A stretch of DNA of 64,000 bases from Sipunculus nudus. Lineage: Eukaryota > Annelida > Sipuncula > Golfingiida > Sipunculidae. A model generated the notes under the pieces. That model worked only from the letters and a program-made list of their open reading frames with translations. It searched no databases and had not been told where the DNA came from. This document shows positions 37,144-50,080 of this stretch, one piece after another. Numbering within the stretch: the stretch's first letter is position 1; every line of letters begins with the position of its first letter. The stretch spans positions 72,710,426 to 72,774,425 of the forward strand of contig CM049309.1 in assembly GCA_026874595.1 (NCBI GenBank). The letters run 5' to 3'. The position numbers and the translations under genes are program-made.

Positions 37144-37344
37144 ATGGATACCTCCCAGTTATGGGCCGTTTTGAAATCGTTAAAACATTTTCTGAATAAC
37201 AGACATCCCTGTTGTCTTGTCAGTGTCTTTACATTGGTTGTTCTAATAATTTTATTTAAAGTAAATGAATCTGAGAAAGGTTTATGGCATCAAATGTCAG
37301 GAGATGTGGAGCTGTGGATAAGGTCAGTTAGTGCTAGCAAATAA
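37144..37344 (+). CDS. Possible N-terminal exon of a type II membrane protein (weak)
   Basis: The ATG at 37144 (A at -3, G at +4) starts a frame with a basic N-terminal part (KSLKHFLNNRH), a hydrophobic segment CCLVSVFTLVVLIILF and a charged stem beginning KVNESEKG. This is the layout of a Golgi signal anchor. The frame runs to a stop at 37344, but a good donor AAG/GTCAGT lies near 37321. No following exon is recognised. The frame is open upstream to 37081, next to a tRNA-like relic, so it may be chance. The topology resembles the candidate at 25602, though I see no real sequence similarity. Confidence 0.22.
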   Translation: MDTSQLWAVLKSLKHFLNNRHPCCLVSVFTLVVLIILFKVNESEKGLWHQMSGDVELWIRSVSASK

Positions 37345-39011
37345 TGAAGTTAGTCTGTAGATGAACTTAAAATGTACTGATTTTTGTATTAGAAGATAAA
37401 TTTAGTTATATTAGGTGGACATAAAAAGTCATGTTACAATAAAAATAGATGAATAGAAGATTTATATTTGATTGAGACTTTAGTGGTAACTATTGAATAG
37501 GCCTTTGATGAATAAATCTGTTTGACTGTCAGTGAAATATTGTATCTTTGAATTAAGATAAAATTTAAAATAAAATTGCCATAAATTGATACTAAGTCAA
37601 CATCAAGAAGCTTTTTTAAAATGGTTATTTTAAGATAATTAATTTATTACTATCGTCCCATGCAAAAAGGGCTGTCAAACAGTTTTCTAGTCCGGAATTT
37701 CCTAGTACAGGATTCCCTAGTTAGAAAAGTGTAAGTCTGAAATGTCATTCCACTGCTGGTGATGCGGCTGTACCATTGTCTAAGGCTAAAACGATAGATT
37801 ATCAAATGCATTGGCAGATTACAATTACAATTACAATTGTCAGATCCAGGATATAGGAAAAGGAGGGGTCCAACCCATGAGGACTTATGACAAAACTTAA
37901 GAAAAAGTCCCCAGGTCCAGAAAAGGAGGGGTCCAGGCATAAAAAAATTGGTCTGGAACCCTTAAAAGAAGGTTGCACTGGTTCAAAAAGGGGGGTCCAT
38001 TCCCCAGATGTCACTTCTCATCAGAATTTCAAGTATCATCAATGTATCTGTACTTGGTCAAATGATGATACAGATACAGTATTTGACTTTGTATCATGAT
38101 GTATCAGTGTACCAGTGGAATGTAAGAGCCTTACCGCTATCGCTTCAAAATGTAGGAGACCTGACATCATTCTGACATAAATCGGTGAATTGTAAACCTA
38201 TGATGAAGTGGTGCAGTGAAGGCTGAGACATTACAATTCAGGAGACATGACAGTGTCACCTTGTGTTAGAATCTTGTGATGCTACAGGAGACATAGGCCG
38301 GTCATTACCCATCAAATAAAGCAATAAAGACGCATCACTTAGCCACCTTGGTGGTCATTTGCTAGGCCTTTTGATCAATAGAGCTTGTCCCAGGTCCCAG
38401 AGACCAGTCTCCCCAACTCAAAGCCAACAGGCTCGTGTTGTGGCTGGATCAGCTGCTGCTCAAGTCTGTGTCTCTCATTATACAAGATACCCTGCTGGCT
38501 GGGAATTTAGTACTTCTGACAGAAACAATGGATATTTATCTGCCCCTAAAGAAACATTTTATCCTCTTCAGTTTGCAGACACTTTAAATCCTCTCAGTTG
38601 TGCTTTCTGAAGTTTAAGTACTTGTGATGTTAGACGAATATTTTTTATTTATTTATTTTTTTTTTATCCTTGTCATTTTTATAGACTCAGTGGAAGTTAC
38701 CTCTCACGTTTTTTTATTTTTGGCAAGTGAAAGTGCTTCTTTAAGGAACTGATTTATTTGTATTTCCCTGGAGAGGTCCAAGACAGGATAACAGAAAGTG
38801 ATACATGAAATGTATAATATTATGACAACATTAATATAAAGCATAACATTTGGTGTTATTTTTCAGATAGGAATGATTAAAAATGTTTCAAGGGTATAAT
38901 ATACATGGAGCTTATTTGTTCTTATAAATATTTTACAAATTATTAGTATCTGCAATACATTTAACCGTGGCATGCATTGTCTGGATATGTTATATGATGT
39001 TTAGAAGTAAC
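37345..39011. other. Unique sequence, nothing recognised
   Basis: A short ATTACA tandem (37815-37838) and a purine-rich block with repeated GGAGGGGTCCA words (37860-37940) are present. The GGGGTCCA words look like a degraded interspersed repeat. An 83-codon frame at 38359-38610 is not recognised. Confidence 0.4.
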
Positions 39012-39435
39012 TTAAAGCCAGCTATTCACCTGCCTTACCTTTAGAATTTTTTGTGATTTCTGAACTACTATAGCTTAATCTAGGTTCTTATAAAGCCTCT
39101 TTGGTAGATGTATGACCTGGTTTACCTGCAAACTGTTACTGAACATGGTACACACACCCTTGTTGACAAACAGAAAAAGAACACGTGACTGTAGGTAGTT
39201 GTTTGCACATATGCTGAAGCTGAAAGGTCACTAGTTGCAAAACGCCATTTGCAAAACTGATGTTCCTCTAACTTGCCTAAGGATGTCCTTGTTGAATGTG
39301 TTTGGATTATAAAAAAGCAGATATAAACATAACAAACAGCATGTGACTTGTGTGCAGTGGGATCAGTGTTTTCTGGCCTATTTTTATGAAAGATTGAAAG
39401 GGTTAGTTATAGATGTCAGATATCAGCCCCTGTAA
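39012..39435 (+). mobile_element. MITE family F, copy 3
   Basis: It aligns with the copies at 29313 and 31388 over most of its length: CTATTCACCTGCC near the start, AAAGCCTCTTTGGTAGATG, GGTCACTAGTTGCAAAACG, GAATGTGTTTGGATTA and the GATATCAGCCCC end. The terminal inverted repeats are eroded. Confidence 0.7.
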
Positions 39436-39571
39436 TAGGGGTGATTGAAAACCTTGGAGCTGCTTATTGTCTTCCTTGATAAAGAGGAAGTGGCTTCTGG
39501 TGACCATTTTACATCTGTCATTAATTTCTTTATATATATCCAAGCTTATAATGACTCAAAAATTAACTTTT

Positions 39572-42170
39572 TAGCTCAGCTGACTATAAGTCATCTGAGC
39601 TATAGTCGTGGTCCATTGTCCGTCGTCCGTCCGTCCGTCCGTCCGTCCGTAGATGTGGCACGTTTTGAAACCGTAAGACCTAGGAATCCAAAATTCGGCA
39701 TAATGTTAGATGTCCCCAAGATCTCCTACCAAGCCGAAAACTGGGTGTTTGCAACTTTGTTCCTTTGAGAAATTAAGGAAAAACCTCAATTTTTTATTAA
39801 AAACCTATTTTCACACTTCAGGACTGCCTAATATCAAAACCACTCATCTGTTTTACCTCATATTTACCATAAATATTCCTCTATATAGTTCCTATGTATA
39901 TGCCAGAAATTATGTCTGTATTATTTAATTTAAAAAAGTTATGGGCCCAAACATAATGCAATTTGTAAAAAATCAGAAAAGATATTTGATCACTTAACAC
40001 AAAAAATGTTAATGCTATGGACCTTTTTTCCAGTAATATAACTTTAATTAATCAAAATTAAATTGTATACCCAAAAATAGATGAAAATCTTTTAAATTTT
40101 TTAAAATATTAATAAAAATAAAAAATTGGTACCTTAAATTTTGCCCAACTTTGACCATGGCACGTTTTTTTCCTGTAAGTACTGTGGATTTAATTTTCAC
40201 AGCATGTTTTTGTTAGCATTTCAACTGTTAACACCAAAAATTTGAACCCAGTTGATCAAAAACTGTAGATTTTAATCAAGTTTTCAAGCACCATGTAACA
40301 TATTGTTTACATCAAGCTAGTGTTATGCAGTTTGCAAGAGCTCAGCTCCCCAGCTTCAGCTCTAAGTTCCTTAAATTCGGCATACAGTTAGATGTCTCCA
40401 AAATGCCCTACCATGCCAAGAATTTTATCACTAGGACATTCGAGATATTACTGAAAAACTTCATTTTTCCATTAAAAACCCATTGTTACACTTCAAGACT
40501 GCCTAATATCAAAACCACTGATCTGAATTTGATCATAAATAATATACATATTTTTCATTCTCTATGCACATGCCAGAATGATGTCAGTATTGTGTAATTG
40601 TTTTAAGTTATGGGCCCAAACATAATGCACTTTGTAAAAAATCAAGAAATATATTTACTCCCTTAACAAGAGCATTGCTGAAGCTAGAGATTTTTTGTCA
40701 GGGATGTAACATTATTTAATCAAGATTCAATTGAATACCCAAAATTAGTTCTGAATTTTTCAAATTTTATTTAGTATAAATATAAAATTAGTACCTTAAA
40801 TTTTGCCCAACTGTGACCATGGCACGTTTGATTCCCGTGAGCACTGTTGATATAATTTTCATATCATGCACACATAAGCATTTCAGCTTTTTAGTTTAGA
40901 AAGCTGAAAGAAATTGGCCAAAAATTGTAGCTTTTATTAATGTTTTTTATGAGACCCTGTCAGACTTTGGCTCTCTCCAGCCTCTCTTGAGTCACCTGTA
41001 TGTTGACCTTGTTGACCTTTAATCAAATTATGCACGCTTGAGGCGAGGCATACATGGAATCCAGGCAGCTTATGGCAAGCCACAGTTGATCCAGGTGTCC
41101 AACCCAACTCATCTAGTAGTTTTAACCAAGAACATAACAAAAAACAATAAATTAATAAATTTTTATTGGTTTTTAATATCAAATTAAAGAAAAATAGAAA
41201 AGGAATTTGTTAGTTTATAATAACAGGAAATTAACTTGCAGTTACTGATGATATAAGAATCTTGTATCGATGGGTAGAATGTCACATATTCCAAATAACA
41301 CCATGCAGTCACCTATGGCATTTTTCAGTTCAATTTTAATGATAAAGAAGTAAATCATATTATTCATTACTAATCATTTGGGATCATATGAAGGAAATTA
41401 GACAAAGATGCAGTTGATAATATTAATCTAGATTCCTGCTGTGTCTAGTGTGTACATTGATGTGAAATTAGTCCAAAATGAATTTTTTACAGTTATTTTT
41501 TAATATAAATAAAAGCCATAAAACCAGGTACTTATGATCATTATTTAAATGTGTGAATTTTGTATATTCTGGATTCTCAACATCATTGTTTGGTGAAAAC
41601 TGAATAAATTCCAGACATGGTGCAAATACTTTGTAATTGTATTTAAATACGAATATGATTTTGTACTCCATTATACAATTTCTTGCATAAAGAACGGAAA
41701 TTCAGGTAAAAATGAAAATATATGAATACTCGTGCAAATACTTTCAAAATGTATTCATGAATGCATTCATGAATATATTCTTTAATATTATTTTAATAAT
41801 CATATCAGTTATATTTCATTTTAAAAAATCATATGATTCTCTTATTATTTTTAATAAAAATTATATTTGGGACAATATTTGTATTTTTTTTAATAAATAG
41901 TTAAACTCTTATATTATATGTTCTGCTTATAAGTTATATGGCCAAGTCAAAATCTGTGTGACAATAGTACTCCATTTGTTAATAAAATAAATGAAATCAA
42001 TCCTCTTCCCTGTCTCCAAAGGTACTATCAAAATCATACATAAGCTAAACAACAACAACTCATAATACAGCTTATATTTATTACCACACAAAACCAGCAT
42101 GTGCCTCATTTCTAAATAATATTTTTTTATCATATATAACAGCTGAGCGTCGTGACCCATAGGTCCCTTG
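39572..42170 (+). mobile_element. HINE-like element, family C, copy 2
   Basis: The left end TTAGCTCAGCTGACTATAAG folds into a long hairpin (AGCTCAG/CTGAGCT plus TGACT/AGTCA around ATA). The right end has the inverted CAGCTGAGC, a hairpin GACC-CATA-GGTC and CTTG (42167-42170) next to T. A (CCGT)n tract follows the left end. A block of about 680 bp is present twice: AAATTCGGCATA...GTTAGATGTC at about 39691 and 40374, and TTGCCCAACTTTGACCATGG at about 40141, with a near copy at 40802. This copy is not split by P2. Confidence 0.75.
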
Positions 42171-43473
42171 TTTTCAAATAAGTGATTGCATGTATTCTAA
42201 AATGGTTTCTTACATATTTTCTTGATTAAATTGTACTTTGTCAATTAAAATTAACTTCTAAGGGACTTAATGCATGGTGATTGTTTCATGAAGGCAAAAG
42301 CACATATGGGGAAGACATGCATATAATATATAGGCTTACTCATCTGATATTTATTGTTATCATAAGATAACAAGTTATTTTAGTATGAACTTTATAATCA
42401 AGCAGACATAATGATGAACCTTAAAAAAAACATGGTTTAATTATTCTAATTTGCCAATGTGAATGCTTCAAAAATTTTTTGGCACACATCCAAAAAAACA
42501 CTGACCAGTGTGTAAGCATAACTAAGTCCCTGCATGTTGTTCCACATATTAAATGTAAGTTTTTTATGCTGAGAAAAATGACTCTGCATGTTTCAAAGGA
42601 TCCATATGTTTACAGATCTGTATACATTAATACAAATATATTGTATAAATGGTTCAAAATTTTTACCATGGGGATGGAGGATTAATGTTCAGGTGGGTAT
42701 TGACATGGGGGAATCAGTGGTAGGAAGATTATACTCCAGGGATATGCCACTGGAGGGATTTTTTTATCTTGTCATAATATTGATACAGTTGTGGGAATAA
42801 AAAAGGACCAAAACCTATCCACCATGAATCATCACCAGGACTGATTTAATGGAGATTAAGATCAGTTCTGATATTAACACAGGTTTTGTGTGGATACAGC
42901 TGAATTTATGATGAAGGTTTTTCAGGTTTTCATTGTTATGAATATGAAGACAACTTTATTCCTTCTACGGTATATTGCAGTGGATATTATTTTTATACAT
43001 ATTACAGTAGTTGGTTTCCCACAACAAATATCAAATTCTTTTTTTGGTATGAAGAAATAACTTTCATATATATAAATCTGTCATATGCTTTTTTGCCATG
43101 TCCATATTCATTTCTGTGTATCTGTTTGATCACAATGTCCACTAGAACATAAGCAACTACTTTTTATTATTTTATTATTTTCCAGGCCATAACTGAATCT
43201 GTGCATGTAACTGTTTGAACATTTTTCCAAATGGAAAGTTTTTTTGTAGTTTAGAAAGTCTTTCATATGTATGCGCTGTTAAGCAAGGGGATGCATGTTA
43301 TGATGTATTAGATTGTCAAGATGGTAATACAGTATTATTTTGTACATCTGTCTCCAATAATAAAAATGGAAAGTCACTGGTTCTGACCTCTGGGAGATTA
43401 TTTTGAAAATATACATTAATTTATTTCAGTGCATAAGGATGACTTAGTAACACAGTGTTTTTGCTTGTTACAG
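42171..43473. other. Sequence upstream of the first ARFGAP1 exon seen, nothing recognised
   Basis: This is presumably the downstream part of an ARFGAP1 intron, since the exon at 43474 begins in mid-protein at phase 0. No earlier ARFGAP1 exon is recognised here or further left in the window. Confidence 0.5.
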
Positions 43474-43539
43474 GCTAGCAAGTTGGCAAATGCTGCCAGC
43501 CAGAAGACAAAGGAATTAGGACACAGTGTCAATGAAAAG
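43474..43539 (+). CDS. ARFGAP1: ARFGAP1 exon (segment between ALPS1 and ALPS2)
   Basis: ARFGAP1 stimulates GTP hydrolysis on Arf1 at the Golgi and helps COPI coat cycling; its ALPS helices sense loosely packed, curved membrane. This 66-nt exon encodes ASKLANAASQKTKELGHSVN then EK. It corresponds to the vertebrate segment with the ASQK.SELGHSLNE signature just before ALPS2. The acceptor is TTTTTGCTTGTTACAG and the donor AAG/GTAATT; both borders are phase 0. The catalytic zinc-finger domain and ALPS1 must be encoded upstream; I did not find them in this window. Confidence 0.88.
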
Positions 43540-46500
43540 GTAATTACAAACCCAGTATTTTACTTCTTTATCCTGTTTTTCCCCAGTATTTCAATTATCA
43601 CTTTTTAATAACAAAGCATCTTCACCTCTGCTTTATATATTCATTGGTGAAATTGTGTATTCTTTTTTAAAAATTGGCAGGTGCACTTACAGTTTATGGA
43701 AGCATACTTTATTTGATGAGGTTTCTGTGTCAGTTGTGTTTTTGCCGTAAAGGACAAAATCTCACCCTGCCAAAAAACTGACCTGGTTAGTAGCACACAA
43801 GACAATAGCCTACCCCTTACAGTGCATAGTAGGACTTTCAGCTTATATTGTGGGTGTATCTAACCTCACATTTTTTGCAGTTTTAAGCACTGGCAGATTG
43901 AGCCAGTTTCAGTGCTGCCTTTTGATATATTTTAATATATCAATTTCATTTGAAAATAGTATGTTCTTAAGTGTAAATACATTTTACTTGTAATTATTTC
44001 ATTAACAAAAAACTTCCACTTAGTTATATTAGACTATTTACAATACTATTTTAAAGGCCTCCCAGATTTAGTTGATGTTCTTTCTGTATTTTTTAGCAAA
44101 ATTCCCAAAATTATTAACAGTGATTGACAGAATTATTTAAATATGACAAAACCAAGGATTCAGAAGTAATTTCCACCTACATCACTGCAGGATGGACTTT
44201 ATTTACAAGCAGAAAGCATTTGGACATGTGACAGAAATATTAGTGTTTTCACAGGACATATTCATATTTTTTGCTCAAAAGTGTAATAAACATTTTCCTG
44301 AAAGATCAAAATTAGTGGCACCACAGTAACTCTGTGGTCCAAGAGAAACACCAGTTCCAATTTTGTATACAGAGAGAAGAATTATACATGACAGCCCTGC
44401 CTTTGTCCTTCCAGTCAGTGATGATTGCTTGCCATGATGCAATTGGTTTAACTGATCATTTTAGATTTCCCAAAGAAGTATCTTGTTTAATACTTTTTTA
44501 CATTTGTATTCTCTCTATTCTTTCTTCTTTTCCAAAACAGTCAAGGACATTTTAACAACATTCTGGGATAAAATTTTGCCATTTATCTAACACCAGCAAG
44601 TTGATTTCTGTTGCCCTTTTATTTACTATGTCCTTAGGAAAGTGACTTTTAACTAGTAAAAAACCTGCCAGGGTAGGGTGAAATGGCAGGCTTGATGAAA
44701 CTCTGAAATACTACGCTAAAGACCATCCGTGGCATGTCTTAGACAGGAAGTCCTGATGGCATGTACCAGTAATTTAATCCAAAATGCCAAGAGTCAGGAT
44801 TTTGTAACTTGACCTTTTCAGAAACTCAAGTTTAAGCAGAAAATGTAAAAAAAATCCAGATGTCTTAAAAATGGGATTGAATGGTTGTATTTTAAAAGCA
44901 AATAAATGAAAACTGAAATTTACTAGATATGCAGCATGTCGTGCCAGGTAAATAGTGCTGTTGGCACTGTCATTCACGCTTTTGAGTAGTGATGTCATTT
45001 TGAACATGACCTGACAATGCATCTAATGTCATACATCCCCACAAGGGGCGAGGGCTATTAACTCTTCCTCACAATGGACTTTTATCCTGGCATTGATTTT
45101 CCGTTTATTTATGTAGAGAGTGCGGGAGAAGCAGAGCATGGGAGGCTGACCCCTCCCCTCCAGACGTAGAAATTGCTTATAGCCAGATAAACACAAAGAT
45201 GCAAAAAGAATCATAAATCACAACAACTTGTCATGTGAGACATGGAAATATGCCTCGCTAAAAAGGAGATTCTTGTTTTGTTGTGTTTTGATTGGATTTT
45301 GGTCCTTTTGGATATTGCAAGAAGCTAATTGATGACCTTTGGTGCTTGTTGTTTGGAATAACTATATGTATGTTATTGACATTTTGCTGTGAAATCATTA
45401 ATTTCTGTGTATTTAATTAAATCTGCCTGATTAAAGAGAATTGTTGTTTTATAGAAAATAAGTCTTTGGCAATTTAATCTTTTAAAAATTAAGAATTAGA
45501 AAGCAGTCAGTGGAGCTCAAAATACCTCCTCCAAGGACAGTCATGAAGTCCAAGAAAAAAATTACTGGACATAATGGACCTTGAAGAAAATGAATGACAC
45601 ACAGCATAATTAGGGCCCATACTGAAATGTCACAGATCAGAATGTTATATTGTATGTATATGAAAATGTGGTAAACTTTCATTGAAGGAGTTTTTACCTT
45701 GTTACCATCAGGATGTGCCTAATCTCTATTAGAAACCTCTGCACATCCTTTCCTGGTGGTCATATCCCATTAATAGGGTTAAGTATGGTTAGTATGGGTG
45801 ACAGGTTGATGGGATGATATTTATGGATAATGCTTCCATCCCCACATTCCTGACGCAGCAGGAAATCTTGATTCCCAAAACCAATTCTCCTTTAAAATAA
45901 AAAGAAAAGTTAAGATGTGTCACAAATAGACATTCAGCTTGCAATTTTCTGTAACTAGTGATTTAGGAATAAAACAAACATGGCTTAAAGCTGTCATGAT
46001 GTTAATTGTTTGTGTCATGATAGGTCTGTGAGTTTGTTTGGGATTATTTTACTCCCTAATATGGCTAATGTTTCTTAGTAATCACAACAGAAAAGATATC
46101 CAATGGTAAATTCTAATACCTATTGTATTAGGCAGTAGAATAACAATACTTAATTTTATAAATTTGCCAAAAAAAAGACCTAATTTCTCTAAAGGCTGGC
46201 TATACAGACAAGCACAGCAAGGCTTTTCTTAACCTGAAGGAATAATAGAAGATATCATTGTATCCCAGACAAAGTCATGGGATGCCTGAAGTTGTGAGGA
46301 AGTCATGGAAAACAGTCAAAATCAAATATTTGTCAAGAAAAAATTGAACGGAAATATTTATTTGAATTATGCCATAATTAAAATCCATGAATAAATTAAA
46401 TAACTACCATATGCTATAAATACTAGTTACTGGTGAACTTCACATAAATTGAAGAAATTGGGTTAAAAAAAAAACACCATGCACAATCCACAGTGATTCC

Positions 46501-47195
46501 ATATTATTTCTTTGCATGTAATTTTATTCATGTATTTGTCTTTTTTATATGTTCATTTGTATGCATGTTTAGATATTATGTGCAGTTAAAATAATAAATT
46601 CATCGATGCATGATTTATATTGTGTATGTGTCTGTAGGACATATTTGTAAGTATATAATTTTTGGTTTTCCTGCTGATTGATTTCAGGTTCTTTCTGTAT
46701 GTACATAATTGGCTTGAATTGTCAATTGTATAAAAAAGATATTTGGTTTAACTGATGTGTTCTTAAACATCATTTAGTCATTGTTTATTTTAGTGATATC
46801 CCCATTTCTTTGCACTGCAACGAGTGTTCATTCAGTCACATGTTTATGAGGTAACTCTCAGTCTCTCAGAGATGAATTCATTTTCTTCCCGCATTCCTAT
46901 CCTTCCTGGAAATTACTCTGTTCTGTTGACATATTTCTGCAAAAAAGTATGATCAGATTATTGCTACCATGAGCAGCTATATGATAAGAGTAATCTTTTG
47001 ATAGAAATAAAAATAGGTTTTTGTAATCTGAACACAACAAATTTGAAGGGAAAAAGTTGTTTCAAGCATGAACACCAGGTGATGTTGTTGTGCAATTGGG
47101 ATATTACTGTAAATATTTACAGCTGCTTTTTATGTACCATATTGTATGAAGATTAATGTTCCATTTAAAATCAACTTGCTATATTTGACTTGAAG
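43540..47195 (+). other. ARFGAP1: ARFGAP1 intron, 3.66 kb
   Basis: The intron is GT...AG. It contains a fragment of a P3 left end at about 46259-46290 (TGTATCCCAGACAAAGTC) but no other recognised element. The acceptor of the following exon (TATTTGACTTGAAG) has a poor pyrimidine tract. Confidence 0.75.
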
Positions 47196-47255
47196 GTGAA
47201 AGAGGGGAAAATTATGGAGAACTTGTCGGCAGGCATGACTGATTTTGGTAACAAA
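47196..47255 (+). CDS. ARFGAP1: ARFGAP1 exon, ALPS2-like copy A
   Basis: A 60-nt, phase 0/0 exon encodes the 20 residues VKEGKIMENLSAGMTDFGNK. It aligns with the single vertebrate ALPS2 start (VKEG..DDVSSGVS type) and with the next exon here. It shares V1, K2, G4, S11, G13, M14, F17 and K20 with that exon and keeps hydrophobic residues at 6, 7 and 10. An ALPS helix has bulky hydrophobic residues on one face and mainly Ser/Thr/Gly on the other; this copy has Asp at 16 and Asn at 19, a slightly less typical face. The donor AAA/GTAAGA is good but the acceptor is weak, which suggests optional inclusion. Skipping it keeps the reading frame. Confidence 0.82.
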
Positions 47256-48002
47256 GTAAGATTGCTATCTTACTGAGGGTTATTTGCTAAGGATAAGCTT
47301 AGCAATCCACTGTCAACCCTGAGCACTACAGCTTAAGTTAGCATCTCTGGCAAAAAAAACCCTATTTATAAGAAGTCCAAAAGTTTTAAATTTCCATAAA
47401 ACCTTGTAAAGTACATATAATTTTAAGCATGGTAAGTTCTCTGTCATCTTTTATTCCCATTTCAACATTAAAATAAACTTATTTTTTAATTTAAAAAATA
47501 TCAATTTTAGGGTGAAACAAAGATGAAAGAGAAAATAAATCTTTGAGATATTAGCTTGAACTTTTATATTAGCCCACTAAAAAGTTGCATGCTCTTCTCT
47601 TTTAGAAAAAACAATAACACACTAAAAAATAAATTTTAATTATGTTAAAATACTAAATGACACCTTCAATATAAATGCCATCAGGAAGAACACTGTACAA
47701 GATTTAAATGATATATATTTTATGTCCCCTAACATGAATTTAAAACAAAGGAAGGGGTTTTTGCCTGAGCAGCTACCTTAATACCTGCAAATTAACTGAC
47801 CATTGCTGAAACCTCACCAGAACCTCAAGTGATTCACCCTTGTGTGTAAATGACAAGTTAGCATAAAAACACCAAAATTAAAAAGGAATAATAATGGCAT
47901 ATAATTCTTATCCTTTTATCACATGGTTAACTACATTTTCATTCAAACAACAGTGACACCTATAGGCAATTGGCCTATCCTTTAAGAAATAATTCTCCCC
48001 CC

Positions 48003-48042
48003 ACCCCACCACACACACACACACCCTCACACACACACACCC
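48003..48042. repeat. CA-rich microsatellite
   Basis: Two (CA)n blocks are separated by CCCT, within an ARFGAP1 intron. Confidence 0.9.
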
Positions 48043-49745
48043 AGCATTACCTGCTGCTGTATGATATATTAGCCTGATGACCTGAGTGATTCTGTAGTCA
48101 TGTATACTCTTTTATTTTAACTCTTTGTCATATTTTATGAAATGAAATCCTGGCAAGTAACAATATGTATAAGATGCAAATGTGGGTATCATATATTTTG
48201 AATTCTCATTGAGGTTTTTATAAATGTAACGTTTGGTCTTTATCTTGTAACTGAATTTTTAAGCTAGTGTAGCAAGTAAAATGTTACAATTTTGACCACA
48301 CCTGGGTGCAGTATAGATCTAAACATTCTCCCCAGGAGAGACTTATAAATTACAACTGATACAGTGAATATTCCAGTTAGGTCTCCAGACAGACAATAGA
48401 GTAAAAAAGCCCAGAGGTTTAGGTTCCTCAGCCAACAAACACAAAGTTGAAAACATTTTTTTATAATGGGGATTTGTATGTCTGCAGGAGGACTGCTTGG
48501 AGGTGTATAATTTACATCCAAATTCAGTACTTACATCACTTGGTTTCTCATGTCATATTGCCAAACGTTTTATATTAAGTCTCTTGTTTGTTTGTTTGCT
48601 TACTAATCAATTGAAATGAATTGTGTTGTGGAGGGAAGTCACTGATATGAAATTGAAACTGAACTGAGACCTATGGGCAAATGTAGATTATATTGGTGCT
48701 TATATGGATATTCATATCATTCAAGGGTATGCAGTTTTGTAAATTACTGAAAATTTTCTTGGTTCACCAGCACAGTAATAATGTATGTGCATTATGCTTG
48801 GTGGTCACATGGGGTTTAGGCTTCTTTTAACTGATATGAAATTTGGTGGGTATCCACCTGTATGTGCACAGAGCTTACTAACTGTATGGTAAATATGGGT
48901 GAATTACAGACAGATTGTGGGTCAATTATAATTCCCATTATAAACACACAGGTCTACACAGCAACCTCTGATGTTACATGCAGGTGCCATCTGTCATCAT
49001 GTTATCATTTTCATTGTCATTCATGTGGCAGTGCCACCGGTAGGCCATGGTAATAAACTGTTTAAAACAATTAGTAAAAGCCCAAATCTCTTCAGATCAC
49101 CTGTTTAATATGACGGTTAATTATCTGTTCAGTTTGGGGCATTGATCATGGTTCTCTTGATATACGATGGCACTTGCCGTAATTTAACATCCCATTTTCG
49201 GGTGGTAATAAACTATCTGTCAATATTGAATTCTCCGTAATAAGATCTGTTATGATTTTTGGAGGTGCTGATGGAAAATAAGCTCATAGCTGATAGTTAA
49301 TTTACAAAATAAGCTGAAAGTTGATGGTTAATTTTCAAAATAAGCAAAATGCCTGGAGCTTCTCTGATATCATCTCTGGTGTGCAGGGTCCTGGATTCAG
49401 TCTTTAGGCATATCACAAATTACAAAACATTTGCTGTATTTGTCATTGTTCGTAATACACTGCACATCTTTGCAGTATTCATAAGGTCCAATCATCATTC
49501 GGGTCCTTAACCAATAATCATTAAAATTAAGGACAATGATTCAGTTATATTTCTTCATGGTTGAAATTAATTATGCACAGAAATATTGCAGCTATTAAAG
49601 TCTTATCATCATTTGGATAATTACCAAAGCATATCATACAGGACAAAAGGTTACATTTGCTACTGCCCATACTGTAATTAAGGTCCATACTGTAAATTTA
49701 CTCTTTTCATGTGCTTACTTTGTAAATATTCCTTTGGACTATAAA

Positions 49746-49822
<77 letters not shown>
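49746..49822. repeat. TA microsatellite
   Basis: A pure (TA)n tract of about 76 bp, the longest in the window. It directly precedes a block with an unusual sequence. Confidence 0.95.
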
Positions 49823-49825
<3 letters not shown>

Positions 49826-50080
49826 GGTAGTGTTACCCTCCGATGTAAAGTGCTCTATGGCCTACAGACTAGGCCAGAGCGGTATAACTTTGGAGAAAAA
49901 CAACACTGTAAATTCACTACAGTCTGTTTCATGGGGTGCGACCCGATCATCAGGTGAATGTTGTTAGAATATAGCTAACGGCGTGGTTTGAAAAGCCGAG
50001 ACTTTACGAGATTACGAGATTATGCTTTGTGCGTATTGGGGGGAACATTTAATGACTGACACACATATATATATATATAT
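49823..50080 (-). mobile_element. Candidate Penelope-like or ribozyme-bearing tail (tentative)
   Basis: The block is bounded by TA tracts (49746-49822 and about 50065-50080). On its minus strand it reads CTGATGA (plus 49946-49952), then a segment with GGGT-CGC-ACCC that can pair, then GAAA. This order matches the conserved core of hammerhead ribozymes, which are found in terminal repeats of Penelope-like retroelements. The bases next to the core do not pair well and I could not establish stems I and III. The higher GC content and multiple dyads nevertheless set it apart from its AT-rich setting. Confidence 0.3.

Noticed and set aside
1-43473. Upstream ARFGAP1 exons (zinc-finger ArfGAP domain, ALPS1)
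   Set aside because: I looked for the CxxC zinc-finger signature and the Trp-Ser-Ser-Phe type ALPS1 segment and found no convincing match; they are probably outside the window.
49946-49969. Firm call of an active hammerhead ribozyme
   Set aside because: The core words are present, but the helices next to the core do not pair and stems I and III could not be drawn; reported only as a candidate.
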